From Novosphingobium sp. ST904 (GTDB taxonomy: Bacteria > Pseudomonadota > Alphaproteobacteria > Sphingomonadales > Sphingomonadaceae), in assembly GCF_001298105.1 (NCBI RefSeq), contig NZ_LGJH01000159.1, positions 98,423 to 162,422 on the forward strand: a stretch of 64,000 bases of DNA, given 5' to 3'. Position numbers and translations under genes: made by a program. Numbering within the stretch: position 1 is the stretch's first letter; each line of letters starts with the position of its first letter. Of this stretch, positions 8,888 to 17,486 are shown in pieces. The notes under the pieces were generated by a model. That model saw only the letters and a list, made by a program, of their open reading frames with translations. It was not told the origin of the DNA and did no database searches.

Positions 8888-9196
8888 TCAGGCCCGGGCG
8901 GATACGGTGGCGGACCAGGCCTCGCTGCGCAGCAGGTCCACGGCCGCCGCCGCCAGCGCCTGGCTGCGATAGCCGCCGCACTCGACCAGCACAGTGCCCA
9001 CGCAGGAAACCAGCCGCCACCGCCAGTCGCCCCCGGCGAACAGGGTGGAGGTCACGCTGACGGATTCCGCGCGGAAGATGTCGAAGTGGGAAGGGGCATC
9101 GTCCTGCATCCCGGGGCGGGGCGCGTTGCCGCGCTCCAATGGCCGGACGCCCTCGTGGATGGAGGGCTTGACGATCAGGTTCAATTGCTGTGCCAT
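8888..9196 (-). CDS. Hypothetical protein with a DUF1508/YegP-like segment
   Basis: About 102 residues from the ATG at 9196, which has AAGGA 7 bp upstream; a GTG at 9211 is the alternative. The central part reads FDIFRA...GGDWRWRLVS, then GGYRSQALAAAAVDLLRS, resembling the 'F-x-I-x...G-x-W-R-W-R-L...GY-x-S' pattern of the DUF1508 (YegP) fold. That match is by eye only. No signal peptide or membrane segment. It sits beside another small minus-strand hypothetical gene 31 bp upstream, and the two may be co-transcribed. Confidence 0.55.
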   Translation of the reverse strand: MAQQLNLIVKPSIHEGVRPLERGNAPRPGMQDDAPSHFDIFRAESVSVTSTLFAGGDWRWRLVSCVGTVLVECGGYRSQALAAAAVDLLRSEAWSATVSARA

Positions 9197-9227
9197 CGGA
9201 CGGTCCTTCACGTCGGCACGTCCGGGC

Positions 9228-9452
9228 CTACCAGGGGCCCCGGGCGCGATAGAAGGGGAAGCGCCTGACGACGCCTTCGACGATATGGCCCTTGAGCCTG
9301 CGCCGCATTTCGTCCGCGCCTTCTCCCCGCGTGCAGACCAGATGCGTCCCGCCCGTGGGCAAGGGCTCGATGGTGCTGATAGACACGGCGAACTTGTCGC
9401 AAAGCGCGATCACGTCTGCCTCGGGCAGGTTCACGTTGATGGCGCGGCTCAT
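9228..9452 (-). CDS. Small hypothetical protein, 74 aa
   Basis: The frame begins MSRAINVNLPEADVIALCDK and continues with a helix-strand pattern typical of a small soluble alpha/beta domain (ISTIEPLPTGGTHLVC, then EGADEMRRRLKGHIVEG). I do not recognise the family. The start at 9452 is chosen because the upstream extension is low quality. It lies 31 bp before the DUF1508-like gene on the same strand. Confidence 0.55.
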   Translation of the reverse strand: MSRAINVNLPEADVIALCDKFAVSISTIEPLPTGGTHLVCTRGEGADEMRRRLKGHIVEGVVRRFPFYRARGPW

Positions 9453-10450
9453 CGTGCGGATGCCGATGACGTGAAATAACGGGTGAGATGAAAAGCCATG
9501 GCCTTGCTCCACTTCATAAGCGGGAGCACGGAGCTCTCAGTCGAAGCATTGCCTGTAGACGGAATTCTCTTCGATGGTTCCTAGATAGATATTTGCACGA
9601 GTTCGCACAAGCCGGACAGAAAATAATAAAATCCCTTGTTCACGGCGCGATTCGATTCTCGCTCTTCTGATGGCGCGGGGGCGTGTCCCGATTCCACCGG
9701 CCGCCTTTTCGGTCTCTCGATCCTCACGCCTCGCTTGCGGACAAGTCAGCGGGTCGGAGTCGGATCAACGACTGCCTTGCACCCATTACCGCCGGACGGC
9801 AGGTATCTTCCATTGATCGAAAGCGGCCGCTCGTTCAGGCGAGGCCGCCCTTTGTTACGCGAGAAAAGCTGTCGGTCCGCGAACGCCCCTTTTTTGCCGT
9901 CTGCTCCCTCGCTATCGCTTGCGAGAAGCAGACATACGAAATCGCTCACCTTATCAAATGTTATTGTTAGCGTCGTGATTTGAGTGTTGCGTCAGCCTCA
10001 CTTGCCGAAGGCAAGGGGCGATCGGTTCTAATTACGTGAAAAGCGCCACAGTTATCATCTGGGCATCCGCACGGAATGGTATCAACATGGTAATGTTGTC
10101 CGCCATTTCGCCTCTGTATGCTGTTGATCTTCTCTTCGCTTCTGATCGTATCAATGATCGCGTTGCGCTTGAGAAATTTCCCAGACATTCCTATTTCTTT
10201 CTTTTCAGCCAGTTTTTACGGGTTGCCCGTGCGTAATCGCATTGAGACGCAATATTCAGCAGTTTTGTGGCACTAGTTTCCGTCATTTTCAATGTCCGGG
10301 GTTGCTATTACGATTCGCCAAACCGGACATTCCGCAATCCCCCCATGCTCGCCCTTCCGGATCGCCGATCGCATCGTTGGCGGCGTAAAGCCGGCCGACC
10401 GTTTCCTGGCGGTGCAGATCCGCAGCGTTAGCGGCAATGATGGGTGGTTA
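9453..10450. other. Gene-poor 1-kb stretch
   Basis: Noticeably more AT-rich than the flanks, with short tracts such as ATAATAAAA. Short open frames occur on both strands, but none combines a ribosome binding site with a recognisable protein. It separates the small-gene cluster from the ribosomal supercluster. I see no transposase remnant, inverted-repeat ends or tRNA. One weak candidate gene is listed separately. Confidence 0.4.
9967..10188 (-). CDS. Possible small hypothetical protein, 73 aa
   Basis: Weak candidate. The C-terminal half reads DTIPCGCPDDNCGAFHVIRT with spaced Cys residues (CxC...C) that could bind a metal, followed by a short polar tail. AGGA lies too close to the ATG to be a good ribosome binding site. 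It is listed only because the Cys pattern looks protein-like in an otherwise empty region. Confidence 0.25.
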   Translation of the reverse strand: MSGKFLKRNAIIDTIRSEEKINSIQRRNGGQHYHVDTIPCGCPDDNCGAFHVIRTDRPLPSASEADATLKSRR

Positions 10451-10858
10451 TCAGTCATTCCCGAGCACCTCTCGAATTGCTCTGAGAGCCGCTACTACCC
10501 ACCCGATTGCTGACGCCAACATCAAGGCAAGCACAGCCCAGATTTGCCAATCGCCGCCGGGGAGGGTCAGCGCAAAGAGAGCGAGGCAAATACAGGCGCA
10601 GGCGATGAGGCCCCAGCGCACTTTCCCGATCTGGCCGAAGTACATCTCGCGCTCAATCTGTTGCCAATCCTCAGAAAAGCTCACGAACGGGACGAGGCTC
10701 GGCAATGTACGCAGCCCGAGGCCGCCATCCATCAAGAGAAGGCCTCCAGCAAGTATCACAGGCCACTTGATGGCACTTGAAATCGGCAGGAAGCTGGCGC
10801 CGATCAATATGACGGCTCCAACAGTCAGGCTATACCAAGGGAGGCGAAAGGAGATCAT
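10451..10858 (-). CDS. Small integral membrane protein, 135 aa
   Basis: Starts at an ATG preceded by AAAGGTAGT. Four hydrophobic segments are visible at about residues 9-27, 31-46, 82-100 and 105-125, separated by a polar loop rich in Glu/Gln/Arg (SFSEDWQQIEREMYFGQIGK). It ends in a charged tail (RAIREVLGND). No known family was recognised and no signal peptide is separate from the first helix. It stands alone on the minus strand upstream of the str operon. Confidence 0.6.
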   Translation of the reverse strand: MISFRLPWYSLTVGAVILIGASFLPISSAIKWPVILAGGLLLMDGGLGLRTLPSLVPFVSFSEDWQQIEREMYFGQIGKVRWGLIACACICLALFALTLPGGDWQIWAVLALMLASAIGWVVAALRAIREVLGND

Positions 10859-11552
10859 ACTACCTTTTGCCGTGGCGGAGCGGTGTCCGCTAGGGGGCCC
10901 TTGCCGAACGGCAGGAAAAATCCTCTCAAGTGCTCCCCGCAGTGAAAGGCGACCGGCAGCTATCGCGGTCGCGCAACAGGTCAGGCGACAGTCGCCTGCC
11001 GGCCCCCTTCCTGACGTCAAAGCTATCTTCCGCAGCTTCCGCATAGGGATGGGAGGGGAGGCGGATTGCGCCTGAACTTGACCCTGCGGCCCGGATCACC
11101 TAAGGGCCGCCATCTCCTGCGGGTTCGCTCGTGGGAAACGACATAGAGCTGAACATTGTCATGTCGGCATTTTTTGGGACTTTTCCGTGGCTTGGCCATG
11201 AGGAGGTCTCTTCGGAAGTACCTTGTGCCGAGTCGTGCAGGGGGTTTTCGAAGGTGCGCATGGCAAAGTAATCCGGTGTTTCTGACCGGGTGGAGTGTTT
11301 TTCGGCTCACGTTCGACGGTTGCCAGGTTGCAGACCGCCATCGTTCCCGATCCGGGATCGGCGCGGCAGGTGCGGCCCGGGTGTTCACCGTTCGGCGTGA
11401 CTCTCGAATTTCCTCATCCTCTCAGATGCTCCGGGGCCCGCTGTCGGTTTGGTCCCTTGGGGTGCGAAGGGTTCGCGCCGGTGCTGTCCGTCTCGACGGG
11501 CAAGATGCTCCGGCCCGGATCCATCGCACTCCCATTTGAAAGAAGAGTATAG
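10859..11552. other. Region upstream of the str operon
   Basis: Nearly 700 bp without a convincing gene, presumably holding the str promoter and leader. TTGACC (11078-11083), a 17-bp spacer and TAAGGG (11101-11106) form a possible sigma-70-type promoter with a weak -10, about 450 bp before rpsL. A minus-strand frame of about 58 codons (stop at 11023, ATG at 11199) is very basic but has no ribosome binding site and is not called. Confidence 0.35.
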
Positions 11553-11924
11553 ATGCCCACTATCAACCAGCTGATCCGCAAGGGTCGCGAACCGCAGAAG
11601 GCCAAGTCGAAGGTTCCTGCGATGGAGCAGAACCCGCAGAAGCGCGGCGTCTGCACCCGCGTGTACACCACGACCCCGAAGAAGCCGAACTCGGCTCTCC
11701 GCAAGGTCGCCAAGGTGCGCCTGACCAACAGCCGCGAAGTCATTTCGTACATCCCGGGTGAAGGCCACAACCTGCAGGAGCACTCGGTCGTGCTCATCCG
11801 CGGCGGCCGCGTCCGCGACCTTCCCGGCGTGCGCTACCACATCCTGCGCGGCGTGCTCGACACGCAGGGCGTCAAGGATCGCAAGCAGTCGCGCTCGAAG
11901 TACGGCGCCAAGCGTCCGAAGTAA
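11553..11924 (+). CDS. rpsL: Ribosomal protein S12
   Basis: A 123-residue S12, full length. The decoding-centre loops are intact: TTTPKKPNSALRKVAKV (site of streptomycin-resistance Lys) and PGEGHNLQEHS with RGGRVRDLPGVRYH. All have wild-type sequence, so no S12-type streptomycin resistance is visible. First gene of the str operon (rpsL-rpsG-fusA-tuf), with AAGAAGAG shortly before the start. Confidence 0.98.
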   Translation: MPTINQLIRKGREPQKAKSKVPAMEQNPQKRGVCTRVYTTTPKKPNSALRKVAKVRLTNSREVISYIPGEGHNLQEHSVVLIRGGRVRDLPGVRYHILRGVLDTQGVKDRKQSRSKYGAKRPK

Positions 11925-12026
11925 GCTGGTAGCGGCATGAGGGCCTGACGTTCTCTGCCGCACGGTACTGGATCTACCGGCCGGTGATGCTCACGCTCCC
12001 GCCCGAAACAACAAGGAATACCAACG

Positions 12027-12497
12027 ATGTCACGTCGTCGTCGTCCCGAGAAGCGGGAAATCCTGCCTGATCCCAAGTTCGGTGATCAGACCCTGTCGAA
12101 GTTCATGAACAACCTCATGCTCGACGGCAAGAAGTCGGTCGCTGAATCGATCGTCTACGGTGCTCTCGACACCATGGAAACCCGCGCCAAGGCCGATCCG
12201 GTCCAGCTGTTCCACGATGCCCTGAACAACGTGAAGCCGCAGATCGAAGTCCGCAGCCGCCGCGTCGGTGGCGCGACCTACCAGGTTCCCGTCGAAGTGC
12301 GCCCCGAGCGCGCCCAGGCCCTGGCCATCCGCTGGCTCATCACCGCCGCCCGCAACCGTCCCGAGACCACCATGTCGGCGCGTCTCTCGGGCGAGCTGCT
12401 CGACGCTGCCAACAACCGCGGCAACGCCGTGAAGAAGCGCGAAGACACGCACCGCATGGCGGACGCGAACCGCGCCTTCTCGCACTACCGCTGGTAA
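12027..12497 (+). CDS. rpsG: Ribosomal protein S7
   Basis: A 156-residue S7, which nucleates assembly of the 30S head by binding 16S rRNA and in E. coli is the translational repressor of the str operon. It starts MSRRRRPEKREILPDPKFGD and carries the conserved VGGATYQVPVEVRPERAQAL. It lies 102 bp after rpsL. A strong hairpin with a T-tract follows the stop, before fusA. Confidence 0.98.
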   Translation: MSRRRRPEKREILPDPKFGDQTLSKFMNNLMLDGKKSVAESIVYGALDTMETRAKADPVQLFHDALNNVKPQIEVRSRRVGGATYQVPVEVRPERAQALAIRWLITAARNRPETTMSARLSGELLDAANNRGNAVKKREDTHRMADANRAFSHYRW

Positions 12498-12505
12498 TGT
12501 GCGTG

Positions 12506-12558
12506 GTGTCGCCCGGATCGGCCCCTTCAGAGGCGGTCATCCGGGCGTCACACTTTTA
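12506..12558 (+). terminator. Terminator/attenuator hairpin between rpsG and fusA
   Basis: GTGTCGCCCGGAT (12506-12518) pairs with ATCCGGGCGTCACAC (12539-12553), with a small bulge, and is followed directly by TTTTAATT. It sits inside the str operon, so it should reduce read-through or mark a processing site between the ribosomal protein genes and the elongation factor genes. Confidence 0.7.
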
Positions 12559-12626
12559 ATTCAGGGGGCGGGGGCCTATCTGACGGTCGGTCCCAACCCC
12601 GAACACTCCTGCTAAGGATTCTCACC

Positions 12627-14711
12627 ATGGCACGCAGCCATCCGCTCAATATGTACCGCAACATCGGTATTATGGCGCACATCGACGCCGGTAAGACCAC
12701 GACTACCGAGCGCATCCTCTATTACACCGGCAAGTCCTACAAGATCGGCGAAGTCCACGACGGCGCCGCGACCATGGACTGGATGGAGCAGGAGCAGGAA
12801 CGCGGGATCACCATCACCTCGGCTGCGACCACCTGCTTCTGGACGTCTGAGGGCCAGGAATACCGCATCAACATCATCGACACCCCCGGCCACGTTGACT
12901 TCACCATTGAAGTCGAACGTTCGCTGCGCGTGCTCGACGGTGCGGTCGCCTGCTTCGACGGCGTTGCCGGCGTTGAGCCGCAGTCGGAAACCGTGTGGCG
13001 CCAGGCTGACAAGTACGGCGTTCCGCGCATGTGCTTCATCAACAAGCTCGACCGTACCGGCGCGAACTTCAAGTACTGCGTGCAGTCGATCATCGACCGC
13101 CTCGGTGCCAAGCCTGCCGTGCTCTACATTCCGATCGGCCTCGAAGCCGACCTGAAGGGCCTGGTCGACCTCGTTCACAACCGCGCGATCATCTGGAAGG
13201 ACGAATCGCTCGGCGCCGAATTCTTCTACGAAGAAATCCCGGCTGAACTCGCTGACGAAGCTGCAGAATACCGTGAAAAGCTGCTCGAACTCGCTGTCGA
13301 GCAGGACGATGCGGTTCTGGAAGCCTACCTCGAAGGCAATGAGCCCGACGTCGCCACGCTGAAGTCGCTGATCCGCAAGGGCACGCTGAACCACTCGTTC
13401 GTTCCGGTCGTTTGCGGCTCGGCGTTCAAGAACAAGGGCGTTCAGCCCCTGCTCGACGCCGTCGTCGACTACCTGCCTTCTCCGCTCGACATCGAAGACG
13501 TCCAGGGCGTCAAGGTCGACAGCGACGAGCCCGACAGCCGTCCGCCGGAAGACAACGCTCCGTTCTCGGCGCTGGCCTTCAAGGTCATGAACGATCCCTT
13601 CGTGGGCTCGCTCACCTTCATCCGTATCTACTCGGGTACGCTCTCGAAGGGTTCGTACCTGAACTCGGTGAAGGGCAAGAAGGAAAAGGTCGGCCGCATT
13701 CTCGAAATGCACGCCAACGACCGTAAGGACATCGACGAATCCTTCGCGGGTGACATCGTTGCTCTTGCCGGCATGAAGGAAACCACCACGGGCGACACGC
13801 TCTGCGCCGAACGCGCGCCGATCGTGCTCGAACGCATGGAATTCCCCGAGCCGGTCATCGAACTGTCGGTGGAACCGAAGACCAAGGCCGACCAGGAGAA
13901 GATGGGCGTCGCGCTCAACCGTCTCTCGGCCGAAGATCCCTCGTTCCGCGTCACCACCGATCACGAATCGGGCCAGACGATCATCAAGGGCATGGGCGAA
14001 CTTCACCTGGACATCATCGTTGACCGCATGCGTCGCGAGTTCAAGGTCGAAGCCAACGTCGGCGCTCCGCAGGTTGCCTATCGCGAATACCTCGCGAAGC
14101 CGGTGGACATCGACTACACCCACAAGAAGCAGTCGGGCGGTACCGGTCAGTTCGGTCGCGTGAAGGTTAAGGTCACGCCGGGCGAGCGCGGCGCGGGCAT
14201 CACCTTCAAGGACGAGATCAAGGGCGGTAACATTCCGAAGGAATATATCCCCGCGATCGAAAAGGGCATGCGCGAAACCGCTGCCTCGGGCTCGCTGGTC
14301 GGCTTCCCGATCATCGACTTCGACATCGTCCTCTACGACGGTGCCTACCACGACGTCGACTCGTCGGCCCTGGCCTTCGAAATCGCCGGTCGCGGTGCCA
14401 TGCGTGAAGTCGCCCAGAAGGCCGGCATCAAGCTGCTCGAACCGATCATGAAGGTCGAAGTCGTCACCCCCGAGGAATACCTCGGCGACGTCATCGGCGA
14501 CATGAACAGCCGTCGTGGCCAGATCCAGGGCACCGACAGCCGCGGCAATGCCCAGGTCGTCGAATCGATGGTCCCGCTGGCCAACATGTTCGGCTATGTG
14601 AACCAGCTCCGCTCGTTCACCCAGGGCCGTGCGAACTACTCGATGTTCTTCTCCCATTATGACGAAGTCCCGGCGAACGTCGCGGCTGAGGTCAAGGAGA
14701 AGCTTGCCTAA
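12627..14711 (+). CDS. fusA: Elongation factor G
   Basis: A 694-residue translational GTPase that drives tRNA-mRNA translocation. The GTPase motifs are intact: AHIDAGKTT (P-loop), a switch I region with RGITI, DTPGH and NKLD. The remaining EF-G domains follow through to the C-terminal domain (GQIQGTDSRG, ending VKEKLA). Length is normal. It lies 129 bp after rpsG, with a terminator-like hairpin between, and 90 bp before tuf. Confidence 0.98.
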   Translation: MARSHPLNMYRNIGIMAHIDAGKTTTTERILYYTGKSYKIGEVHDGAATMDWMEQEQERGITITSAATTCFWTSEGQEYRINIIDTPGHVDFTIEVERSLRVLDGAVACFDGVAGVEPQSETVWRQADKYGVPRMCFINKLDRTGANFKYCVQSIIDRLGAKPAVLYIPIGLEADLKGLVDLVHNRAIIWKDESLGAEFFYEEIPAELADEAAEYREKLLELAVEQDDAVLEAYLEGNEPDVATLKSLIRKGTLNHSFVPVVCGSAFKNKGVQPLLDAVVDYLPSPLDIEDVQGVKVDSDEPDSRPPEDNAPFSALAFKVMNDPFVGSLTFIRIYSGTLSKGSYLNSVKGKKEKVGRILEMHANDRKDIDESFAGDIVALAGMKETTTGDTLCAERAPIVLERMEFPEPVIELSVEPKTKADQEKMGVALNRLSAEDPSFRVTTDHESGQTIIKGMGELHLDIIVDRMRREFKVEANVGAPQVAYREYLAKPVDIDYTHKKQSGGTGQFGRVKVKVTPGERGAGITFKDEIKGGNIPKEYIPAIEKGMRETAASGSLVGFPIIDFDIVLYDGAYHDVDSSALAFEIAGRGAMREVAQKAGIKLLEPIMKVEVVTPEEYLGDVIGDMNSRRGQIQGTDSRGNAQVVESMVPLANMFGYVNQLRSFTQGRANYSMFFSHYDEVPANVAAEVKEKLA

Positions 14712-14801
14712 ACGGCAAGATCATTCTAGGGGCGGCGCCTGTTTCGGCGGGCGTTGCCTCACATCCCGCAGATACAATTCAAGCGAAAGAAGGTTTGTAA
14801 G

Positions 14802-15992
14802 ATGGCGAAGGCAAAATTCGAGCGGAACAAGCCGCACTGCAACATCGGCACCATCGGTCACGTCGACCACGGCAAGACCACCCTCACGGCTGCCATCACC
14901 AAGGTCATGTCGGAAGCGTTCGGCGGTGAAGCCGTTGACTTCGCAAACATCGACAAGGCTCCGGAAGAGCGCGAGCGCGGCATCACGATCTCGACCGCTC
15001 ACGTCGAGTACGAGACCGAAGCCCGTCACTACGCGCACGTCGACTGCCCGGGTCACGCTGACTACGTGAAGAACATGATCACCGGTGCCGCCCAGATGGA
15101 CGGCGCGATCTTGGTCGTGAACGCTGCTGACGGCCCGATGCCGCAGACCCGCGAACACATCCTGCTCGCCCGCCAGGTCGGCGTGCCGCAGCTGGTCGTG
15201 TACATGAACAAGGTCGACCAGGTCGATGACGAAGAGCTCCTCGAGCTCGTCGAACTCGAAGTGCGCGAACTGCTCTCGTCGTATGACTTCGACGGCGACA
15301 ACATCCCCGTCGTCAAGGGTTCGGCTCTCGCCGCCCTCGAAGGCCGTGACGACAACATCGGCAAGGAATCGATCCTTGCGCTGATGAAGGCTGTCGACGA
15401 CTACATCCCGCAGCCCCCGCGTCCCACCGACAAGGCATTCCTGATGCCCGTCGAAGACGTGTTCTCGATCTCGGGTCGTGGTACGGTTGTTACCGGCCGC
15501 GTCGAAACCGGCATCGTCAAGGTTGGTGAAGAAGTCGAAGTCGTCGGTATCCGCGACACGCAGAAGACCACCGTCACCGGCGTCGAAATGTTCCGCAAGC
15601 TGCTCGACCAGGGTGAAGCCGGCGACAACATCGGCGCGCTGGTTCGTGGCCTGAAGCGCGACGACGTGGAGCGTGGCCAGGTTCTCGCCAAGCCGGGCAC
15701 CGTGACCCCGCACACCGAGTTCTCGGCTGAAGTCTACGTTCTGTCGAAGGACGAAGGCGGCCGTCACACGCCGTTCTTCGCCAACTACCGTCCGCAGTTC
15801 TACTTCCGCACCACCGACGTGACCGGCGAAGTGATCCTTCCCGAGGGCACCGAAATGGTGATGCCGGGCGACAACGTTTCGCTGACCGTGAAGCTGATCG
15901 CTCCGATCGCCATGGACGAAGGTCTCCGCTTCGCAATCCGCGAAGGCGGCCGCACCGTCGGTTCGGGCGTCGTTGCCACGATCACGAAGTAA
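14802..15992 (+). CDS. tuf: Elongation factor Tu
   Basis: A 396-residue GTPase that carries aminoacyl-tRNA to the ribosome. The start at MAKAKFERNKPH follows the family; 16 extra in-frame codons upstream are not EF-Tu-like. Motifs: GHVDHGKTT, RGITISTAHVEY, DCPGH, NKVD. The domain 2/3 sequences are complete and end GVVATITK. It is the last gene of the str operon: a clear terminator follows 34 bp downstream. Alphaproteobacteria often carry a second copy; only one is in this window. Confidence 0.98.
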   Translation: MAKAKFERNKPHCNIGTIGHVDHGKTTLTAAITKVMSEAFGGEAVDFANIDKAPEERERGITISTAHVEYETEARHYAHVDCPGHADYVKNMITGAAQMDGAILVVNAADGPMPQTREHILLARQVGVPQLVVYMNKVDQVDDEELLELVELEVRELLSSYDFDGDNIPVVKGSALAALEGRDDNIGKESILALMKAVDDYIPQPPRPTDKAFLMPVEDVFSISGRGTVVTGRVETGIVKVGEEVEVVGIRDTQKTTVTGVEMFRKLLDQGEAGDNIGALVRGLKRDDVERGQVLAKPGTVTPHTEFSAEVYVLSKDEGGRHTPFFANYRPQFYFRTTDVTGEVILPEGTEMVMPGDNVSLTVKLIAPIAMDEGLRFAIREGGRTVGSGVVATITK

Positions 15993-16026
15993 TTCGCTGA
16001 TCGTGCCGCTACGGCTAAAGTGATTG

Positions 16027-16058
16027 GCCCGGCGTCTCGAAAGAGGCGCCGGGCTTTT
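16027..16058 (+). terminator. Terminator after tuf
   Basis: A 12-bp stem with one G-T pair (GCCCGGCGTCTC / GAGGCGCCGGGC) and a short GAAA-containing loop, followed by TTTT. This is a standard intrinsic terminator ending the str operon. Confidence 0.9.
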
Positions 16059-16108
16059 CGCGTTTATGGAGTTAAGGCGTTTGTGGCGCTCGAGGCCCCG
16101 GCGTAGGG

Positions 16109-16609
16109 CTAGTGTGCCCGCAACTCGCCCTGTCCGATCTTCCATGCATCCGAGCCTTTGGGTGCTTCGGGAATGGACGCCAGGTCGATGTAGTAGACAG
16201 GTTCCGGCACGTGGCCGAACGGTATGGTGATGCAGGGGCCTAGGCAGCCAGGCAGGTCCCAGAGGTCGGGCGGGTAGGCCGCGCCCGTACGCGTGCTTTC
16301 GTCGACGGATTTCGAAGCCGGGACGCGCTGGTCAGTGCCATCGCCGCCGTGGGAGCAGACGACGATCGTGCCGTCATTGCCGCCATTGCTGGCACGGGCG
16401 GCAGCACGGCAGGCCTCATCAACGGCAGCGCCCTTGGCGTCTGGCATGGTGGCGTGGGCGGAAAGCATGTTGGTATCGTCGATGTCGATGGGGACGCCCG
16501 TTTGGCCGGGGCCGTAGCCGGAACTGTCGGCTGCTGCGGTGGCGGGCGCCAGGCATGCAAGGGTGAGCGCGGCAAGCGTGCTGGAAATTGTCGTGGTGAT
16601 GGAGGGCAT
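16109..16609 (-). CDS. Secreted hypothetical protein, 166 aa
   Basis: Encoded against the direction of the surrounding ribosomal genes, between tuf and rpsJ. It has a typical Sec signal peptide (residues 1-26, ending ATAAA) and then a polar mature region with DGTIVVCSHGGDGTDQRVPAS and a C-terminal segment with paired Cys residues (DLPGCLGPC). The 'IVVC...R-x-P' arrangement is seen in many sphingomonad periplasmic hypotheticals. No enzymatic motif was recognised. It is likely periplasmic and independently transcribed. Confidence 0.7.
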   Translation of the reverse strand: MPSITTTISSTLAALTLACLAPATAAADSSGYGPGQTGVPIDIDDTNMLSAHATMPDAKGAAVDEACRAAARASNGGNDGTIVVCSHGGDGTDQRVPASKSVDESTRTGAAYPPDLWDLPGCLGPCITIPFGHVPEPVYYIDLASIPEAPKGSDAWKIGQGELRAH

Positions 16610-16734
16610 TGAAAGCGCCTTCTGCTAGGCGTCGCCATGCCAACCTAGGATGCGGAACGGGGGTAGGGAAGGGGCGATGCGACGAACCGCGTTGGCGACC
16701 TTCGGGAACCTGCCGGACTTCGTGAAATCAGGGC

Positions 16735-16763
16735 TTGCTCGACTCGGCATCACCGTGTAGTGG
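16735..16763 (+). promoter_or_regulatory. Candidate promoter of the S10 operon
   Basis: TTGCTC and TAGTGG separated by 17 bp, 59 bp upstream of rpsJ. The -10 match is modest. No other candidate of this quality lies between the minus-strand secreted-protein gene and rpsJ. Confidence 0.4.
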
Positions 16764-16821
16764 CGCGGTTCGAATTTGACGGGGCTTCGGCCCTTTGGCT
16801 CTTTCTCATCGGTAGTAGGTA

Positions 16822-17133
16822 ATGGAAGCTCAGAACATCCGTATCCGCCTCAAGGCGTTTGACCATCGCGTGCTCGACCAGGCTACTGGCGAAATCGCTG
16901 ACACGGCCCGCCGTACCGGCGCTCTGATTCGTGGGCCCATTCCTCTGCCGACGAAGATCGAGAAGTTCACGGTCAACCGTGGCCCGCACATCGACAAGAA
17001 GTCGCGTGAGCAGTTCGAAGTCCGCACCTACAAGCGCCTGCTTGATATCGTGCAGCCGAACGCAGCTACCGTCGACGCTCTGATGAAGCTCGATCTGGCT
17101 GCCGGCGTGAACGTCGAAATCAAGCTGGCCTAA
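16822..17133 (+). CDS. rpsJ: Ribosomal protein S10
   Basis: A 103-residue S10, normal length, starting MEAQNIRIRLKAFDHR and containing the GPIPLPTKIEKFTVNRGPH loop. It belongs to the 30S head and, as NusE, to transcription antitermination complexes. First gene of the S10 operon but separated from rplC by 353 bp of highly structured non-coding sequence, an unusual gap inside this cluster. Confidence 0.98.
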   Translation: MEAQNIRIRLKAFDHRVLDQATGEIADTARRTGALIRGPIPLPTKIEKFTVNRGPHIDKKSREQFEVRTYKRLLDIVQPNAATVDALMKLDLAAGVNVEIKLA

Positions 17134-17486
17134 GCTGGTTTGCGGGGTGACCGAAAGGTTGCCCCGAAAGTCCTTTCCGATCGGACTTTAAACGATCGAG
17201 GCGAAATTCGGATCTTCGGATCCAAATTGTCCTTGTCGGCCCGATGGCCGGCTTTGCGGGGAGAAACCCGCAGAGACAGCGCCCCGGGCGGCAAGCCGCC
17301 AGGGGACACAAGGGATACCTCCGCCGTCTCCTTCGGGAAGCGTCGGGAATGCGTCCCCCGTCTCGTTTCCGCGGTCCATGATGGGCTGGCAGGGAACACC
17401 TGACCCGGACGGGGTTCGTATCACAACCAGGGTTGGACACGCGTACGGGGGATGGTCCTGCGTACGCCTCTGTAAGGAGAAAGGTC
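17134..17486 (+). promoter_or_regulatory. Structured leader region between rpsJ and rplC
   Basis: No gene. At least seven short hairpins follow one another: 17144-17165 (9-bp stem with a mismatch, GAAA loop), 17167-17189 (7-bp stem), 17205-17228 (GGATC-TTCG-GATCC flanked by AATT/AATT), 17237-17250, 17255-17272 (TGCGGG/CCCGCA), 17282-17305 (CCCC and GGCGG stems around CAAG) and 17441-17467 (GCGTAC/GTACGC). The last ends 20 nt before the rplC start. The stable tetraloops (GAAA, TTCG) suggest a folded RNA, plausibly an autoregulatory ribosomal-protein leader. No uridine tract is seen, so it does not look like simple termination. Confidence 0.6.

Noticed and set aside
10273..10458. 61-codon minus-strand frame overlapping the end of the small membrane protein gene
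   Set aside because: Its ATG overlaps the upstream stop, but there is no binding site and no protein-like pattern.
11023..11199. Very basic 58-codon minus-strand frame starting MAKPRKSPKKCRHDNV
   Set aside because: No ribosome binding site on that strand (the purine-rich stretch is on the opposite strand) and the C-terminal half looks like random Arg/Pro sequence.
12612..14657. 681-codon open frame on the minus strand opposite fusA
   Set aside because: Mirror of the highly biased fusA codons. The translation is low-complexity Arg/Asp/Val-rich with no family match, and EF-G is certain on the other strand.
14721..16145. 474-codon open frame opposite tuf
   Set aside because: Same explanation: an antisense shadow of strong codon bias.
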